Assembly (NCBI GenBank): GCA_934589525.1
Contig: CAKTOB010000010.1
Coordinates: forward strand, 11,029-75,028
Direction of reading: 5' to 3'
Source: an uncultured Oscillospiraceae bacterium
GTDB taxonomy: Bacteria; Bacillota; Clostridia; Oscillospirales; Oscillospiraceae
Length of the DNA: 64,000 nucleotides
The translations under genes and the position numbers were made by a program. The notes beneath the pieces were generated by a model that saw only the letters and a list, made by a program, of their open reading frames with translations, was not told where the DNA came from and did no database searches. Of the stretch, positions 1 to 7,856 are shown piece after piece. Numbering within the stretch: position 1 is the first letter of the stretch; each line of letters starts with the position of its first letter.

Positions 1-1082
1 AAGTCATTCATAATGGCAAGCAGCCCGCAAATCACAATGGAATAGGCAATGAACAAAACGAGATTCCGTTTGTTCATGATCCGGTCCATGGTGGAGGCTC
101 CGGCGTACACAAAGCACACCTTGGAAAGCTCCGAAGGCTGTAGGGACATGCCGCCGATCACCAGCCAGTTTTTGGCCCCGTAATACTCCTTGCCGAACAG
201 CAGCGTAATGACCAAAAAGCCTACGCCTGCCAAAACAGCCAGATACCGTACACGCTTGGCCCGCTCCAGATCCCGCAGGGACCAGCCGATCACCAAGAAC
301 ATGATGACTCCCATAAACATGGCCGCAGACTGTTTCCCCAATTCTCCGGGCTTTACCGTGGCAATGGCCGCCACGCCGATGGAGCATAGGAAAAAGGCCA
401 GGGTCTCCACCTCGAAGGAGCTTCTTCGAATCATCAAATAGAAAAAGAACAGCATCCACTGGCAGACCATCACGCTGCCGAAGCCCAGAAGGTACAGCCG
501 ATACTCCTCTGCCGGTCCGTTCAGCAGGAAGCCGAGCACCATCGTCATTTGCAGCAGCGTCAAAATCAGCAGGCCTAACAGGCCGCTCCACCCGCTGGAG
601 CCCTTGGTCCGCAGTTGAGACTGGAGCTGCTCCTGCCGCTTGGTAATGGGCTGCAGGGTCATATCCACGCCGCCGATGGACACCGTATCCCCTTCGTGAA
701 GGGCGCAGATGTCCACCCGGTCCCCGTTGACCCAGGTGCCGGTTTTGGAGCTGGCATCGGAGATGGTCCAGCTGCCGTCGTCATAACGGGTCAAGACTGC
801 GTGATTCCGGGATACCGTAGAAAGGGCAATGGTAATATCGCTGCTTTTGCTTCTTCCAATGACATTTTCCCAGTGGGTCACCGCCACCTGGGAGCCGTCG
901 GAAAACTTCAGCCACGCCCAGATCTCCGGCTCCCGGCGGAAAAAGATCAAAGGCCTCGCACAGTGCAGCAGCAGCCACAGGCCCAGAGCCGGTACAAAAT
1001 ACCGGGAAATGGCCAGGAATACCGCCGCATATGTATCTCTGGACGCTAAGACCAGATTCAATACCTCGTGTAGTTGGTTCAA
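1..1082 (-). CDS. FHA domain-FtsW/RodA/SpoVE family protein (3' end outside window)
   Basis: Partial gene whose C-terminus lies beyond base 1; about 360 residues are visible. The N-terminus has one hydrophobic segment (about residues 17-48), then a forkhead-associated domain with the canonical GRS (76-78), SRNH (91-94) and WVNG (117-120) motifs, then many membrane segments of the SEDS family including a QPSELSK motif. SEDS proteins polymerise peptidoglycan glycan strands with a partner class B PBP; the FHA part should read phosphothreonine, so a link to a Ser/Thr kinase is inferred. The start is TTG: AAGGAG lies 8 nt upstream and no in-frame ATG precedes the FHA domain. The start overlaps the stop of nfo by 2 nt, so translation is probably coupled. 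Whether it is FtsW-, RodA- or SpoVE-like in role cannot be told. Confidence 0.85.
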   Translation of the reverse strand, partial: MNQLHEVLNLVLASRDTYAAVFLAISRYFVPALGLWLLLHCARPLIFFRREPEIWAWLKFSDGSQVAVTHWENVIGRSKSSDITIALSTVSRNHAVLTRYDDGSWTISDASSKTGTWVNGDRVDICALHEGDTVSIGGVDMTLQPITKRQEQLQSQLRTKGSSGWSGLLGLLILTLLQMTMVLGFLLNGPAEEYRLYLLGFGSVMVCQWMLFFFYLMIRRSSFEVETLAFFLCSIGVAAIATVKPGELGKQSAAMFMGVIMFLVIGWSLRDLERAKRVRYLAVLAGVGFLVITLLFGKEYYGAKNWLVIGGMSLQPSELSKVCFVYAGASTMDRIMNKRNLVLFIAYSIVICGLLAIMND

Positions 1083-1927
1083 AATGTCGTCTCCTTGTAA
1101 ATGCTCCCCATCCTGCGCAGCATTTTGATTTCCCGTTCGTAGCCGTCCAGGTTGTTGGGGGTCTCCAAAATCATGGGCTTTCCGGCAAAGGACGGATGGT
1201 CCACAATGCGCTGGAAGGCCTCTATTCCGATTTGACCTTGGCCGATGCGCTCGTGCCGGTCCTTGTGGCTGCCGCAGGGGCTCATAGAGTCATTCAGATG
1301 CAGGGCCATCAGTCGGTCCAGCCCTACCACCCGGTCAAATTCCTCCAGGACCCCATCCAGGTTCCCGGCCAAATCATATCCGGCATCGAATACATGGCAG
1401 GTATCCATACAGATGCCCACCTTGGGGCTGCCCACGGCATCTAAAATCATGCGCATCTCTTCGAAGCTTCTCCCCATCTCGCTTCCCTTCCCTGCCATGG
1501 TTTCAAGCAGAACGGTAACGGGATAGTCCGGCTCCAGGGCCTTCCGCAGCGCTTGGGCAATGTAGTCGATCCCCTGCTCCACCCCCTGGCCCACATGACT
1601 TCCGGGATGGATGTTGTAGAAGTTCCCGGGGAACACCGAAAGCCGCCGTAGATCATCCTCCAGGATCTCCCGGGAGAAACCCCGGACCTCCTCGTTTCTG
1701 CCGCAAAGATTCATGATATAAGGGCCATGGGCTACAAAGGGCCCGATGTGGCAGTACTGCATCAGCCGCGTTGCGTTTGAAACATCAATGGGGTCCTGGG
1801 GCTTGCAGCGGCCGCTCCGTGGATTTCTCGTAAAGAAGGCCAATGTATTGGCATCCATGGCCTTGCACTGCCGGATCATTACCCCATAACCGCTGACAGA
1901 GGACATATGGCATCCCAGCACCAGCAT
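1079..1927 (-). CDS. nfo: Deoxyribonuclease IV (endonuclease IV, AP endonuclease)
   Basis: 282-residue protein of the AP endonuclease 2/xylose isomerase-like TIM barrel family, the usual length for Nfo. It cleaves 5' of abasic sites in base excision repair. Zinc ligand motifs are visible in order: NIHPGSH, LLETMAG, GICMDTCH, ALHLNDS, KDRHERIGQG and ILETPN, so all three metal sites look intact. The ATG start is preceded by AGGGGTGA at good spacing. It shares its last bases with the FHA-FtsW gene downstream, suggesting one transcript. The divergent WYL regulator begins about 130 bp away. Confidence 0.92.
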   Translation of the reverse strand: MLVLGCHMSSVSGYGVMIRQCKAMDANTLAFFTRNPRSGRCKPQDPIDVSNATRLMQYCHIGPFVAHGPYIMNLCGRNEEVRGFSREILEDDLRRLSVFPGNFYNIHPGSHVGQGVEQGIDYIAQALRKALEPDYPVTVLLETMAGKGSEMGRSFEEMRMILDAVGSPKVGICMDTCHVFDAGYDLAGNLDGVLEEFDRVVGLDRLMALHLNDSMSPCGSHKDRHERIGQGQIGIEAFQRIVDHPSFAGKPMILETPNNLDGYEREIKMLRRMGSIYKETTF

Positions 1928-2016
1928 CTCGGGTCACCCCTTTCAGGAACTTTTGCCATATGGTATCATATTTTTTCAAAAAAATCAAATTATCGTTTTC
2001 TTTGGTCACGGTCTTA

Positions 2017-2025
2017 TGCTATAAT
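2017..2025 (+). promoter_or_regulatory. Extended -10 promoter of the WYL regulator gene
   Basis: TGC followed directly by a perfect TATAAT (2020-2025), with no good -35 box. Transcription should start near 2032, ahead of the chosen ATG at 2059. The same TATGCTATAAT string recurs at 6771-6781 before the S4-domain gene. Confidence 0.55.
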
Positions 2026-2058
2026 AGAAGGGAAAAACCGGGAGAGGAAGTGGCATTC

Positions 2059-3060
2059 ATGGCAAAATCCGATAAACAGCGGCTGATCATCCTGTATATT
2101 TGGGACTACCTGCAAAAAAACTCCCACCAGAATCATCCGGTGAGAGCCATAGAATTGCAGGAAATGCTGGAACAAAAAGGGATCCTGTGTGACAGAAAGA
2201 CCATTTACTCCAACATCGCCGTCCTACAGGAATTTGGCGTAGATATTTTGATCTATCGGGGAAAAAACGGCGGCTATTACATCGGGGAGCGGGAATTTCA
2301 GCTGCCGGAACTGAAGCTGCTGATTTCCGCGGTCCAGTCCAGCCGGTTTCTTACGGAGGAAAAATCCCTGGAGCTCATCCAGAAGCTCTGCAAGCTCACC
2401 AGCCAGCAGGAGGCGGAACAGGTCTGCCGGAATGTAGTAGTGGCCGGGCGCATCAAAAGCATGAACCAATCCATCTACTACGAGGTGGACACCATCCAGG
2501 AGGCCATTGTCAACAATTGCCAGATTTCCTTCCGCTATTTTGACTGGGGGCTGGACGGCAGGCCCCGGTTCCGGGACAAGGACTATACCGCCAGTCCCTA
2601 CGGTATTTACCAGGACAATGAGAACTGTTACCTTCTGGCCCTGTCTCCCCGCCACGGCGTGACCAATTACCGGGTGGACCGAATGAGCCAGATCACCCTT
2701 CTGCCCCAACAGCGGGAGCCCTGCCCGGAGCTGACAGGTCAGGCCCTGAACGACTACGCCCAGAAGCAATTCCATATGTTTAACGGCAAAAGAGTTCAGG
2801 TAAAAATGCGCTTTCACAAAAGTCTGACCAACGTGGTGGTAGACCGGTTCGGCTCCAGCGTGATGCTGTTTCCAGATGGGGAAGACCATTTTGTCTTTAC
2901 CGCTGATGTGGCCCAGAGTCCCATGTTTTTAAGCTGGGTCATCGGCTTTGGGGACAAGGCAAAGATCCTCTACCCCGCCAGCGTCCAAAAAGCCTGTCAA
3001 GACCTCTGCCGCCAGGTCATCGCCCAGTATCAGGCCAGTGAAAAGGAGGAGAAAACCTGA
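2059..3060 (+). CDS. WYL-domain transcriptional regulator (HTH-WYL, YafY-like)
   Basis: 333 residues from ATG 2059, preceded by GGGAGAGGAAG; an in-frame GTG at 2050 is an alternative. The N-terminus (about 1-75) is a helix-turn-helix of the HTH_11 type with a DRKTIYSNI recognition segment. The middle and C-terminus match the WYL ligand-binding region and the WCX extension found in regulators of DNA damage, phage defence and metabolism. Its effector and targets are not evident. It is divergent from nfo, so control of the repair gene is possible but only inferred from position. The 3' end overlaps the convergent lipoprotein gene by 31 bp. Confidence 0.85.
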   Translation: MAKSDKQRLIILYIWDYLQKNSHQNHPVRAIELQEMLEQKGILCDRKTIYSNIAVLQEFGVDILIYRGKNGGYYIGEREFQLPELKLLISAVQSSRFLTEEKSLELIQKLCKLTSQQEAEQVCRNVVVAGRIKSMNQSIYYEVDTIQEAIVNNCQISFRYFDWGLDGRPRFRDKDYTASPYGIYQDNENCYLLALSPRHGVTNYRVDRMSQITLLPQQREPCPELTGQALNDYAQKQFHMFNGKRVQVKMRFHKSLTNVVVDRFGSSVMLFPDGEDHFVFTADVAQSPMFLSWVIGFGDKAKILYPASVQKACQDLCRQVIAQYQASEKEEKT

Positions 3061-3518
3061 CTCCAAACGATTTGGGCATCCCCGGTGCCCTCTGCCGGAC
3101 ACTGGACCGTCAGGCAGTAATGGTAATTTCCGTCGTCCAAAACCGTCCCCCGCCCCAGCCGGTCGCCGGTCTCTCCCGTGGCTGCCCAGACAAACTCGTA
3201 GCGCTTGATCCCATCGGCCGCCGTCTCCATGACGGTCAGGTCCTCTCGCCTGCGGCCGCAAAGGGTTTTGAAGGTGGCGTCCAGATCTCCAGCCTCCAGC
3301 ACCTCCACCCCGATTTCATAGTCTTCCGTAAGGTAAAACTGCCCTGTAGGCGTTTCCAATACCTCCTGCCCTTCTTCCCCGGGAAGATCCACCAAGATCT
3401 CCCGGGGCTGGGCCGCCGCCGGAACGTCCAATACATCCGCCACGGTTTCAAAGGTCTCCTGACTGCCGCATCCAGCCAAAAGCAGCAGAAGCATTCCCAA
3501 CAGCATACTCTTTTTCAA
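3030..3518 (-). CDS. Small lipoprotein of unknown function
   Basis: About 162 residues with a typical lipoprotein signal: basic KK, a Leu/Met-rich core, then a LLAGC lipobox, so it should be anchored on the outer face of the membrane. The rest is acidic and shows no domain I recognise. Start choice: AGGAGG (3526-3531) sits only 1 nt from the ATG at 3524 but 7 nt from an in-frame TTG at 3518, so TTG is the better start; both keep the signal peptide. It is convergent with and overlaps the WYL regulator, and divergent from the DUF1294 gene. No function is proposed. Confidence 0.7.
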   Translation of the reverse strand: MKKSMLLGMLLLLLAGCGSQETFETVADVLDVPAAAQPREILVDLPGEEGQEVLETPTGQFYLTEDYEIGVEVLEAGDLDATFKTLCGRRREDLTVMETAADGIKRYEFVWAATGETGDRLGRGTVLDDGNYHYCLTVQCPAEGTGDAQIVWSQVFSSFSLA

Positions 3519-3545
3519 AAACATCCCTCCTGAAAGGTCCATTCC

Positions 3546-3827
3546 ATGAAAGAAATTCTGATCCTGTATCTGCTATTAATCAATGCCGCAGCCTTCCTGC
3601 TTATGCTGATCGACAAGTGGAAGGCCAAGAAAAATCTATGGCGCATCTCCGAGGCCACCTTGATGTCCACCGCGCTGCTGGGGGGCGGTATCGGAGCATT
3701 GCTTGGAATGTACACCGTTCGGCACAAAACCCGGCACCCCAAATTTACCGTGGGCATTCCCCTGATATTAGCGGCCCAGATCGGCCTATTCCTGTTTCTC
3801 TTGGGAAAATACAAAGGTTTTTTCTGA
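3546..3827 (+). CDS. DUF1294 family membrane protein
   Basis: 93-residue protein with three hydrophobic stretches. The pattern of a polar DKWKAKKNLWRI segment, a glycine-rich LLGGGIGALLGM segment, and RHKTRHPKF before the last helix is typical of the DUF1294 family of small integral membrane proteins. The family function is unknown; some members are fused to cold-shock domains, but not here. It ends before a strong hairpin terminator at 3852-3888 and is probably transcribed alone. Confidence 0.8.
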   Translation: MKEILILYLLLINAAAFLLMLIDKWKAKKNLWRISEATLMSTALLGGGIGALLGMYTVRHKTRHPKFTVGIPLILAAQIGLFLFLLGKYKGFF

Positions 3828-3851
3828 ACGGTTTCGTTTCCTTTATAAAAG

Positions 3852-3888
3852 CATCCCGAATCTTCACGACAAAGGAAGATTCGGGATG
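3852..3888. terminator. Bidirectional terminator
   Basis: Perfect 14-bp inverted repeat (CATCCCGAATCTTC and its complement, 3852-3865 and 3875-3888) with a 9-nt loop between the convergent DUF1294 and FAD-protein genes. T-rich sequence follows on the plus side and TTTTATAAAGG on the minus side. Confidence 0.8.
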
Positions 3889-3901
3889 TTTCTATTCTAT
3901 T

Positions 3902-5473
3902 TTACATCTGTTCCAAAATCGCCTCGGCGGTCTGGATGCCGTCAATGGCAGCGGACATAATGCCGCCTGCGTAGCCCGCCCCTTCGCCGGTGGGGTAAAG
4001 CCCCAGAATAGCGGATTGCCGGGTCTCATCTCGCAAAATCCGCACGGGCGAGGAGCTTCTGGTCTCCGGGGCCGTCAAAACCGCATCCGGGTCCCCAAAG
4101 CCCCGGAGCTTCCGGTCCAGCTCCGGCAGAGCCTCCTCCAGGGCTTTTGTGATTTTCTCGGGCAGGCACCGGTGCAGGTCCGTCCAAACCACCCCCGGGC
4201 GATAGGTGGGGGTCACGCTGCCATTTCCCTCGCTGGGTCTTCCCGCCAAAAAGTCCTCCACCCTTTGGGCCGGGGCCCGGTAGCTGCCGGTCAGGCGGTA
4301 GGCCGCTTCTTCGATCTCCCTCTGCCAGGCCATGCCCCCCAGAGGGCCGGGTTCCGGAAATTCCTGGGGATTTACCGTAACCAGCAGCGCCGCATTGGCG
4401 TTTTCGCCTTCCCGGGCGCAATAGCTCATACCGTTGGTAACGGTCCTACCCTCTTCGGAGGCCGCCGCCACCACATAGCCGCCGGGGCACATGCAGAAGG
4501 TATACACCGTGCTGTCCTGCAAATGCTGCACCAGCTTATAATCCGCCGGAGGCAAATGGGCATTCTGTATCCCATATTGGGACAAATTGATTTTTTCCTG
4601 AAGCTGCTCGATGCGGACGCCCATGGCAAAGGGCTTGGGCTCCATGGGTACATCCTGGGCAAGCAGGGATTCAAAGGTATCTCTGGCGCTGTGGCCAATG
4701 GCCAACACCGCATGGTCACAGGGGATCACCTCACCGCTGTCCAACTCCACACCGGTAAGCCGGTCCCCATCCAAGCGGAGCTTCGTGACCTGGCTGCAAA
4801 AGCGCACCTCGCCGCCCAGAGCCTGAATTCTGCCCCGGAGGTTCTGAACCACCTCCAGAAGCACATCCGTCCCCACATGGGGCTTGGCATCATAGAGAAT
4901 GTCCTCCTGGGCACCGGCGGAGACAAACTGCTGTAAAATCCACTGGATCCTTGGATTATTGACGCCGGTGTTCAGCTTTCCGTCAGAAAAAGTACCGGCG
5001 CCCCCTTCTCCAAACTGCACGTTGCTCCGGACGTCCAAGGCCCCTGTGTTCCAGAAGGCATCCACCTTTTTATGGCGGGTCCCGGCGTCCTCGCCACGCT
5101 CCAGCACAATGGGCCGCTGACCGGCCATGGCCAGAATCAGGGCCGCAAAAATACCGGCAGGGCCGAAGCCAATGACCACAGGCCGTTTTTCTCCGCCAGG
5201 CCGGAACTTGGGGGGCCGATAACCCTGGACAGGGGCTGAGGCCACCCGCTTGTTCCCGCATTTTTTGAGGACCTTGCCCTCCCCGCTTTTGAGGGTCACA
5301 TCCACCGTATAGATGATTCTGACATCCGGTTTTTTCCGTGCGTCCACGGAACGGCGGGCAATTTGAAGGGTCCGGATCTCCGAAGGAGAGATCCGCAGGG
5401 CTCTGGCTGCCTCATACACCAGGGTCCCCTCATCCTGCCCCGGATACATGGAAATATCTCGTATTCTAAGCAT
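3902..5473 (-). CDS. FAD-dependent oxidoreductase of the COG2509 type
   Basis: 523 residues from ATG 5473, preceded by GGAGGAAGGAAACG. A ferredoxin-like N-terminal region (about 1-90) is followed by a dinucleotide-binding GFGPAG motif and the QFGEGGAGTFSDGKL stretch typical of the COG2509 group of uncharacterised FAD dehydrogenases. The C-terminal YPTGEGAGYAGGI motif is the second FAD-contacting element. The family is widespread in Clostridia and its substrate is not established. The start overlaps the stop of the upstream flavoprotein gene by 8 nt, so the two are coupled. Confidence 0.85.
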   Translation of the reverse strand: MLRIRDISMYPGQDEGTLVYEAARALRISPSEIRTLQIARRSVDARKKPDVRIIYTVDVTLKSGEGKVLKKCGNKRVASAPVQGYRPPKFRPGGEKRPVVIGFGPAGIFAALILAMAGQRPIVLERGEDAGTRHKKVDAFWNTGALDVRSNVQFGEGGAGTFSDGKLNTGVNNPRIQWILQQFVSAGAQEDILYDAKPHVGTDVLLEVVQNLRGRIQALGGEVRFCSQVTKLRLDGDRLTGVELDSGEVIPCDHAVLAIGHSARDTFESLLAQDVPMEPKPFAMGVRIEQLQEKINLSQYGIQNAHLPPADYKLVQHLQDSTVYTFCMCPGGYVVAAASEEGRTVTNGMSYCAREGENANAALLVTVNPQEFPEPGPLGGMAWQREIEEAAYRLTGSYRAPAQRVEDFLAGRPSEGNGSVTPTYRPGVVWTDLHRCLPEKITKALEEALPELDRKLRGFGDPDAVLTAPETRSSSPVRILRDETRQSAILGLYPTGEGAGYAGGIMSAAIDGIQTAEAILEQM

Positions 5474-6686
5474 CGTTTCCTTCCTCCCCGGCACTTTGTC
5501 CGGCCAATCTTCCGGAGCTCCAGGCCCACTGAAGATTGTAGCCGCCGCAGTCCCCGTCTACATCCAGCACCTCGCCACAGGCATAGAGCCCCGGAACGAG
5601 CCTGCTTTCCAATGTGGTGTTGTCAAATTCCTGGGTTGCAATGCCTCCGGCGGTGACCTGGGCGCTATCCATCCCCAGGGTTTCCGTAAGATGGACCTGG
5701 AAGGATTTTGCCGTTTTCGCCGCCAGTGTCAGCTCTTCCGGGGAAAGCGCGCTGATTCTCCGGTTGGCAGCAATCCCGCATTCCTGGGTCAGGACCCTGC
5801 CCAGGCGGTTGTGAAGGATCCCTGTAAAGAGCTCCCCGGCAGGCAGCTGGGTTTCCCGGCGAGCTTCCAGCAGGGAAACGACCGCATCCACCTGAAGCTG
5901 GGGCAGCAGATCCAGGGTGCAGACCCAATTTCCCTTCTTCTGACAGACGTCTCTGGATATTTCGAACATCACCGGCCCGGAAAGGCCCCATTCCGTAAAC
6001 TGGATCTCTCCGACGCTGCCGGACCAGAACGCACCGTCACAGGTGATTTCCGCCTTGCACTGGGCCCGGACACCTTTCAGCGCCGTGATCCCGGGCCAAT
6101 CCGTTTTGATTTGAACAAGGGCGGGCCGCAGGCGGGTGCAGCGGTGGCCCAAACTTCGCAGCAGCTTGTAGCCGGACATGGAGCCCCCCAGCTTGGTGCC
6201 CGCGAGACCCCCGCAGGCCACAATCAGTCGGTGGCAGTAAAACACACCCTGGGTGGTTTCCAGCCGAAAGCCCTCTTCCTCCTGCTTTACTTTCTGAACC
6301 TCCACCCCGGTTTCAAGCCGGATATTGGGCTTGTCCAAAGCAAAACGCAGAATATCCACTACGGAATTTGCCTGATCTGAAAAGGGATAGACCCTTCCTG
6401 AAGGCTCGGCCACCGTCACAAGGCCCATGCGCTCAAACCATTTTAGAGTTTCCTCGGGAGAAAACCGTTCCAGGGCGTATTGAGAAAACTCCCTGTTCTC
6501 TCCGTGATAGCCCCCCTCCAGGGCATGAAGGTTCGTCAAATTGCAGCGGCCGTTTCCCGTTGCTTGCAGCTTCCGGCCAACTCTTTGCTGCCGCTCTAAT
6601 AGAAGCACCTGATTTTGAGGGCTCTCCGCCGCCGCCAGTGCCGCCGCCATACCGGAGGCACCGCCGCCAATAATTCCGATGACCAT
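5466..6686 (-). CDS. NAD(P)/FAD-dependent oxidoreductase, HI0933/BaiN family
   Basis: 406 residues from ATG 6686 (AGAAAGGGA upstream). It begins with the FAD-binding GGGASGMAAA motif and LERQQRVGRKL, carries the family hallmark GNGRCNLTN, and ends with ACGEVLDVDGDCGGYNLQWA, where the flavin is held. The family includes YhiN of E. coli and BaiN, implicated in bile acid 7-dehydroxylation; the substrate here is unknown. A TATAAT (6712-6717) lies upstream. It is the first gene of a pair with the COG2509-type flavoprotein, so two flavoenzymes are made together. Confidence 0.85.
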   Translation of the reverse strand: MVIGIIGGGASGMAAALAAAESPQNQVLLLERQQRVGRKLQATGNGRCNLTNLHALEGGYHGENREFSQYALERFSPEETLKWFERMGLVTVAEPSGRVYPFSDQANSVVDILRFALDKPNIRLETGVEVQKVKQEEEGFRLETTQGVFYCHRLIVACGGLAGTKLGGSMSGYKLLRSLGHRCTRLRPALVQIKTDWPGITALKGVRAQCKAEITCDGAFWSGSVGEIQFTEWGLSGPVMFEISRDVCQKKGNWVCTLDLLPQLQVDAVVSLLEARRETQLPAGELFTGILHNRLGRVLTQECGIAANRRISALSPEELTLAAKTAKSFQVHLTETLGMDSAQVTAGGIATQEFDNTTLESRLVPGLYACGEVLDVDGDCGGYNLQWAWSSGRLAGQSAGEEGNDA

Positions 6687-6772
6687 ATCGATTCCCTTTC
6701 TCCGTTTTTTCGTATTATACACGATTACGCCCCTTGGCACAAGAAAAACTTCTTTTCACAAGGGATAAGATA

Positions 6773-6781
6773 TGCTATAAT
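6773..6781 (+). promoter_or_regulatory. Extended -10 promoter of the S4-domain gene
   Basis: TGC plus TATAAT (6776-6781). The upstream in-frame ATG at 6780 overlaps this -10 box, so it cannot be the start; the ATG at 6798 lies just downstream of the predicted transcription start. Confidence 0.55.
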
Positions 6782-6797
6782 GGAAGTTGGTGATGCT

Positions 6798-7583
6798 ATG
6801 GACCGCAATCAAATCAATAAAATCGCAAAAACCGGAGAGGACAAGCTTTTACTTGCAAAGCTCTGGGATAAAATCAACACCGGAGTGCTGAAAAACATTC
6901 CGGCAAATACCTGTTTTTTGTCTCCCAGGGAGCTGGAGCTTTCCAATTTTCTGTTTGGCGATCTCCCGGGGCTGTACCGGTTCGGCGGCTATGAGGACGC
7001 AGAGCGGAAAATGCTTGTTTATCTTCCGGATTATATGGATGAAGATGCATTGTTTTGGCCGGATGGCCCCCTTGTGTGCCTGGAAGCCAGCTTTTTTGCA
7101 GAAGATTCCCTGACCCACCGGGATATTCTGGGGGCGCTGATGGGTGCGGGCATTGGCCGGGAGACCGTTGGGGATATTTGCATGGAGCCGGGACGGTGCC
7201 TGTTCTTTGTGACGGCGGAAATCGCCCCCTATGTGCTGGACAATCTTCTATCTGCCGGGCGCACCGCACTGCACCTTCGTTCGGTCCCTTTAACCGAGCT
7301 CCGCATGCCGGAACCCCAGTTTCAGGAGATTCGGGATACCCTGGCTTCCCTGCGCCTTGACAGCGTGATTTCCTCCGGCTTCCGCATTGGAAGGTCTTTG
7401 GCCGCCACCTATGTGACCACCGGGAAGGCCGCCATTGACGGACTTCCCTGCGAAAAGCCTGACAAGCAGGTGGCGGAAGGAGCTAAAATCTCGGTCCGGG
7501 GATTGGGAAAGATCCGGTTGAGCCAAATCGGTGGAAAAAGTAAAAAAGACCGTTACTGTGTAACGATACAGAAATATGTGTGA
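6798..7583 (+). CDS. RNA-binding S4-domain protein, YlmH-like
   Basis: 261 residues. The C-terminal part (about 185-260) is an S4 RNA-binding domain: RLDSVISSGFRIGRS, followed by GKAAIDGLPCEKPDKQV and a basic end. The N-terminal and central parts match the YlmH-type architecture, in which S4 follows a ferredoxin-like domain. In other Firmicutes YlmH sits near divIVA and ftsZ and has been linked to ribosome rescue; here it lies apart from any division cluster. The start at 6798 is fixed by the promoter (see 6773) and GGTGAT upstream. DUF896 follows 8 bp later. Confidence 0.75.
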   Translation: MDRNQINKIAKTGEDKLLLAKLWDKINTGVLKNIPANTCFLSPRELELSNFLFGDLPGLYRFGGYEDAERKMLVYLPDYMDEDALFWPDGPLVCLEASFFAEDSLTHRDILGALMGAGIGRETVGDICMEPGRCLFFVTAEIAPYVLDNLLSAGRTALHLRSVPLTELRMPEPQFQEIRDTLASLRLDSVISSGFRIGRSLAATYVTTGKAAIDGLPCEKPDKQVAEGAKISVRGLGKIRLSQIGGKSKKDRYCVTIQKYV

Positions 7584-7591
7584 GGTTTATT

Positions 7592-7801
7592 ATGGAAATG
7601 CAGGATGTGATTGCACGGATCAACGTGCTGGCAAAAAAGGCAAAGCAAGGGCCCCTGACCCCGGAGGAAACCGAGGAACGGGACCGGCTGCGCAGAATTT
7701 ATATTGATTCCGTCAAGGCCAATCTCGTAGGACAGTTGGAGAACACCTATATTCTCCAGCCCGACGGCACCAAAAAGAAGGTCGAGAGAAAGAAAAACTG
7801 A
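7592..7801 (+). CDS. DUF896 family protein (YnzC-like)
   Basis: 69-residue protein of the DUF896/YnzC family: two helices around a LAKKAKQGPLTPEE motif and an ERDRLRRIYIDSVKANL segment. YnzC-family proteins are short helical proteins, some SOS-linked in Bacillus, without a settled function. ATG 7592 is preferred because GAGG lies 6 nt upstream; a GTG at 7580 overlaps the stop of the S4-domain gene. Probably co-transcribed with that gene. Confidence 0.8.
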   Translation: MEMQDVIARINVLAKKAKQGPLTPEETEERDRLRRIYIDSVKANLVGQLENTYILQPDGTKKKVERKKN

Positions 7802-7856
7802 TTGGGATCGCTCTTTGTCCGCCCCTTAGCGAACCAGTCCAAAAATGGAGAATACT

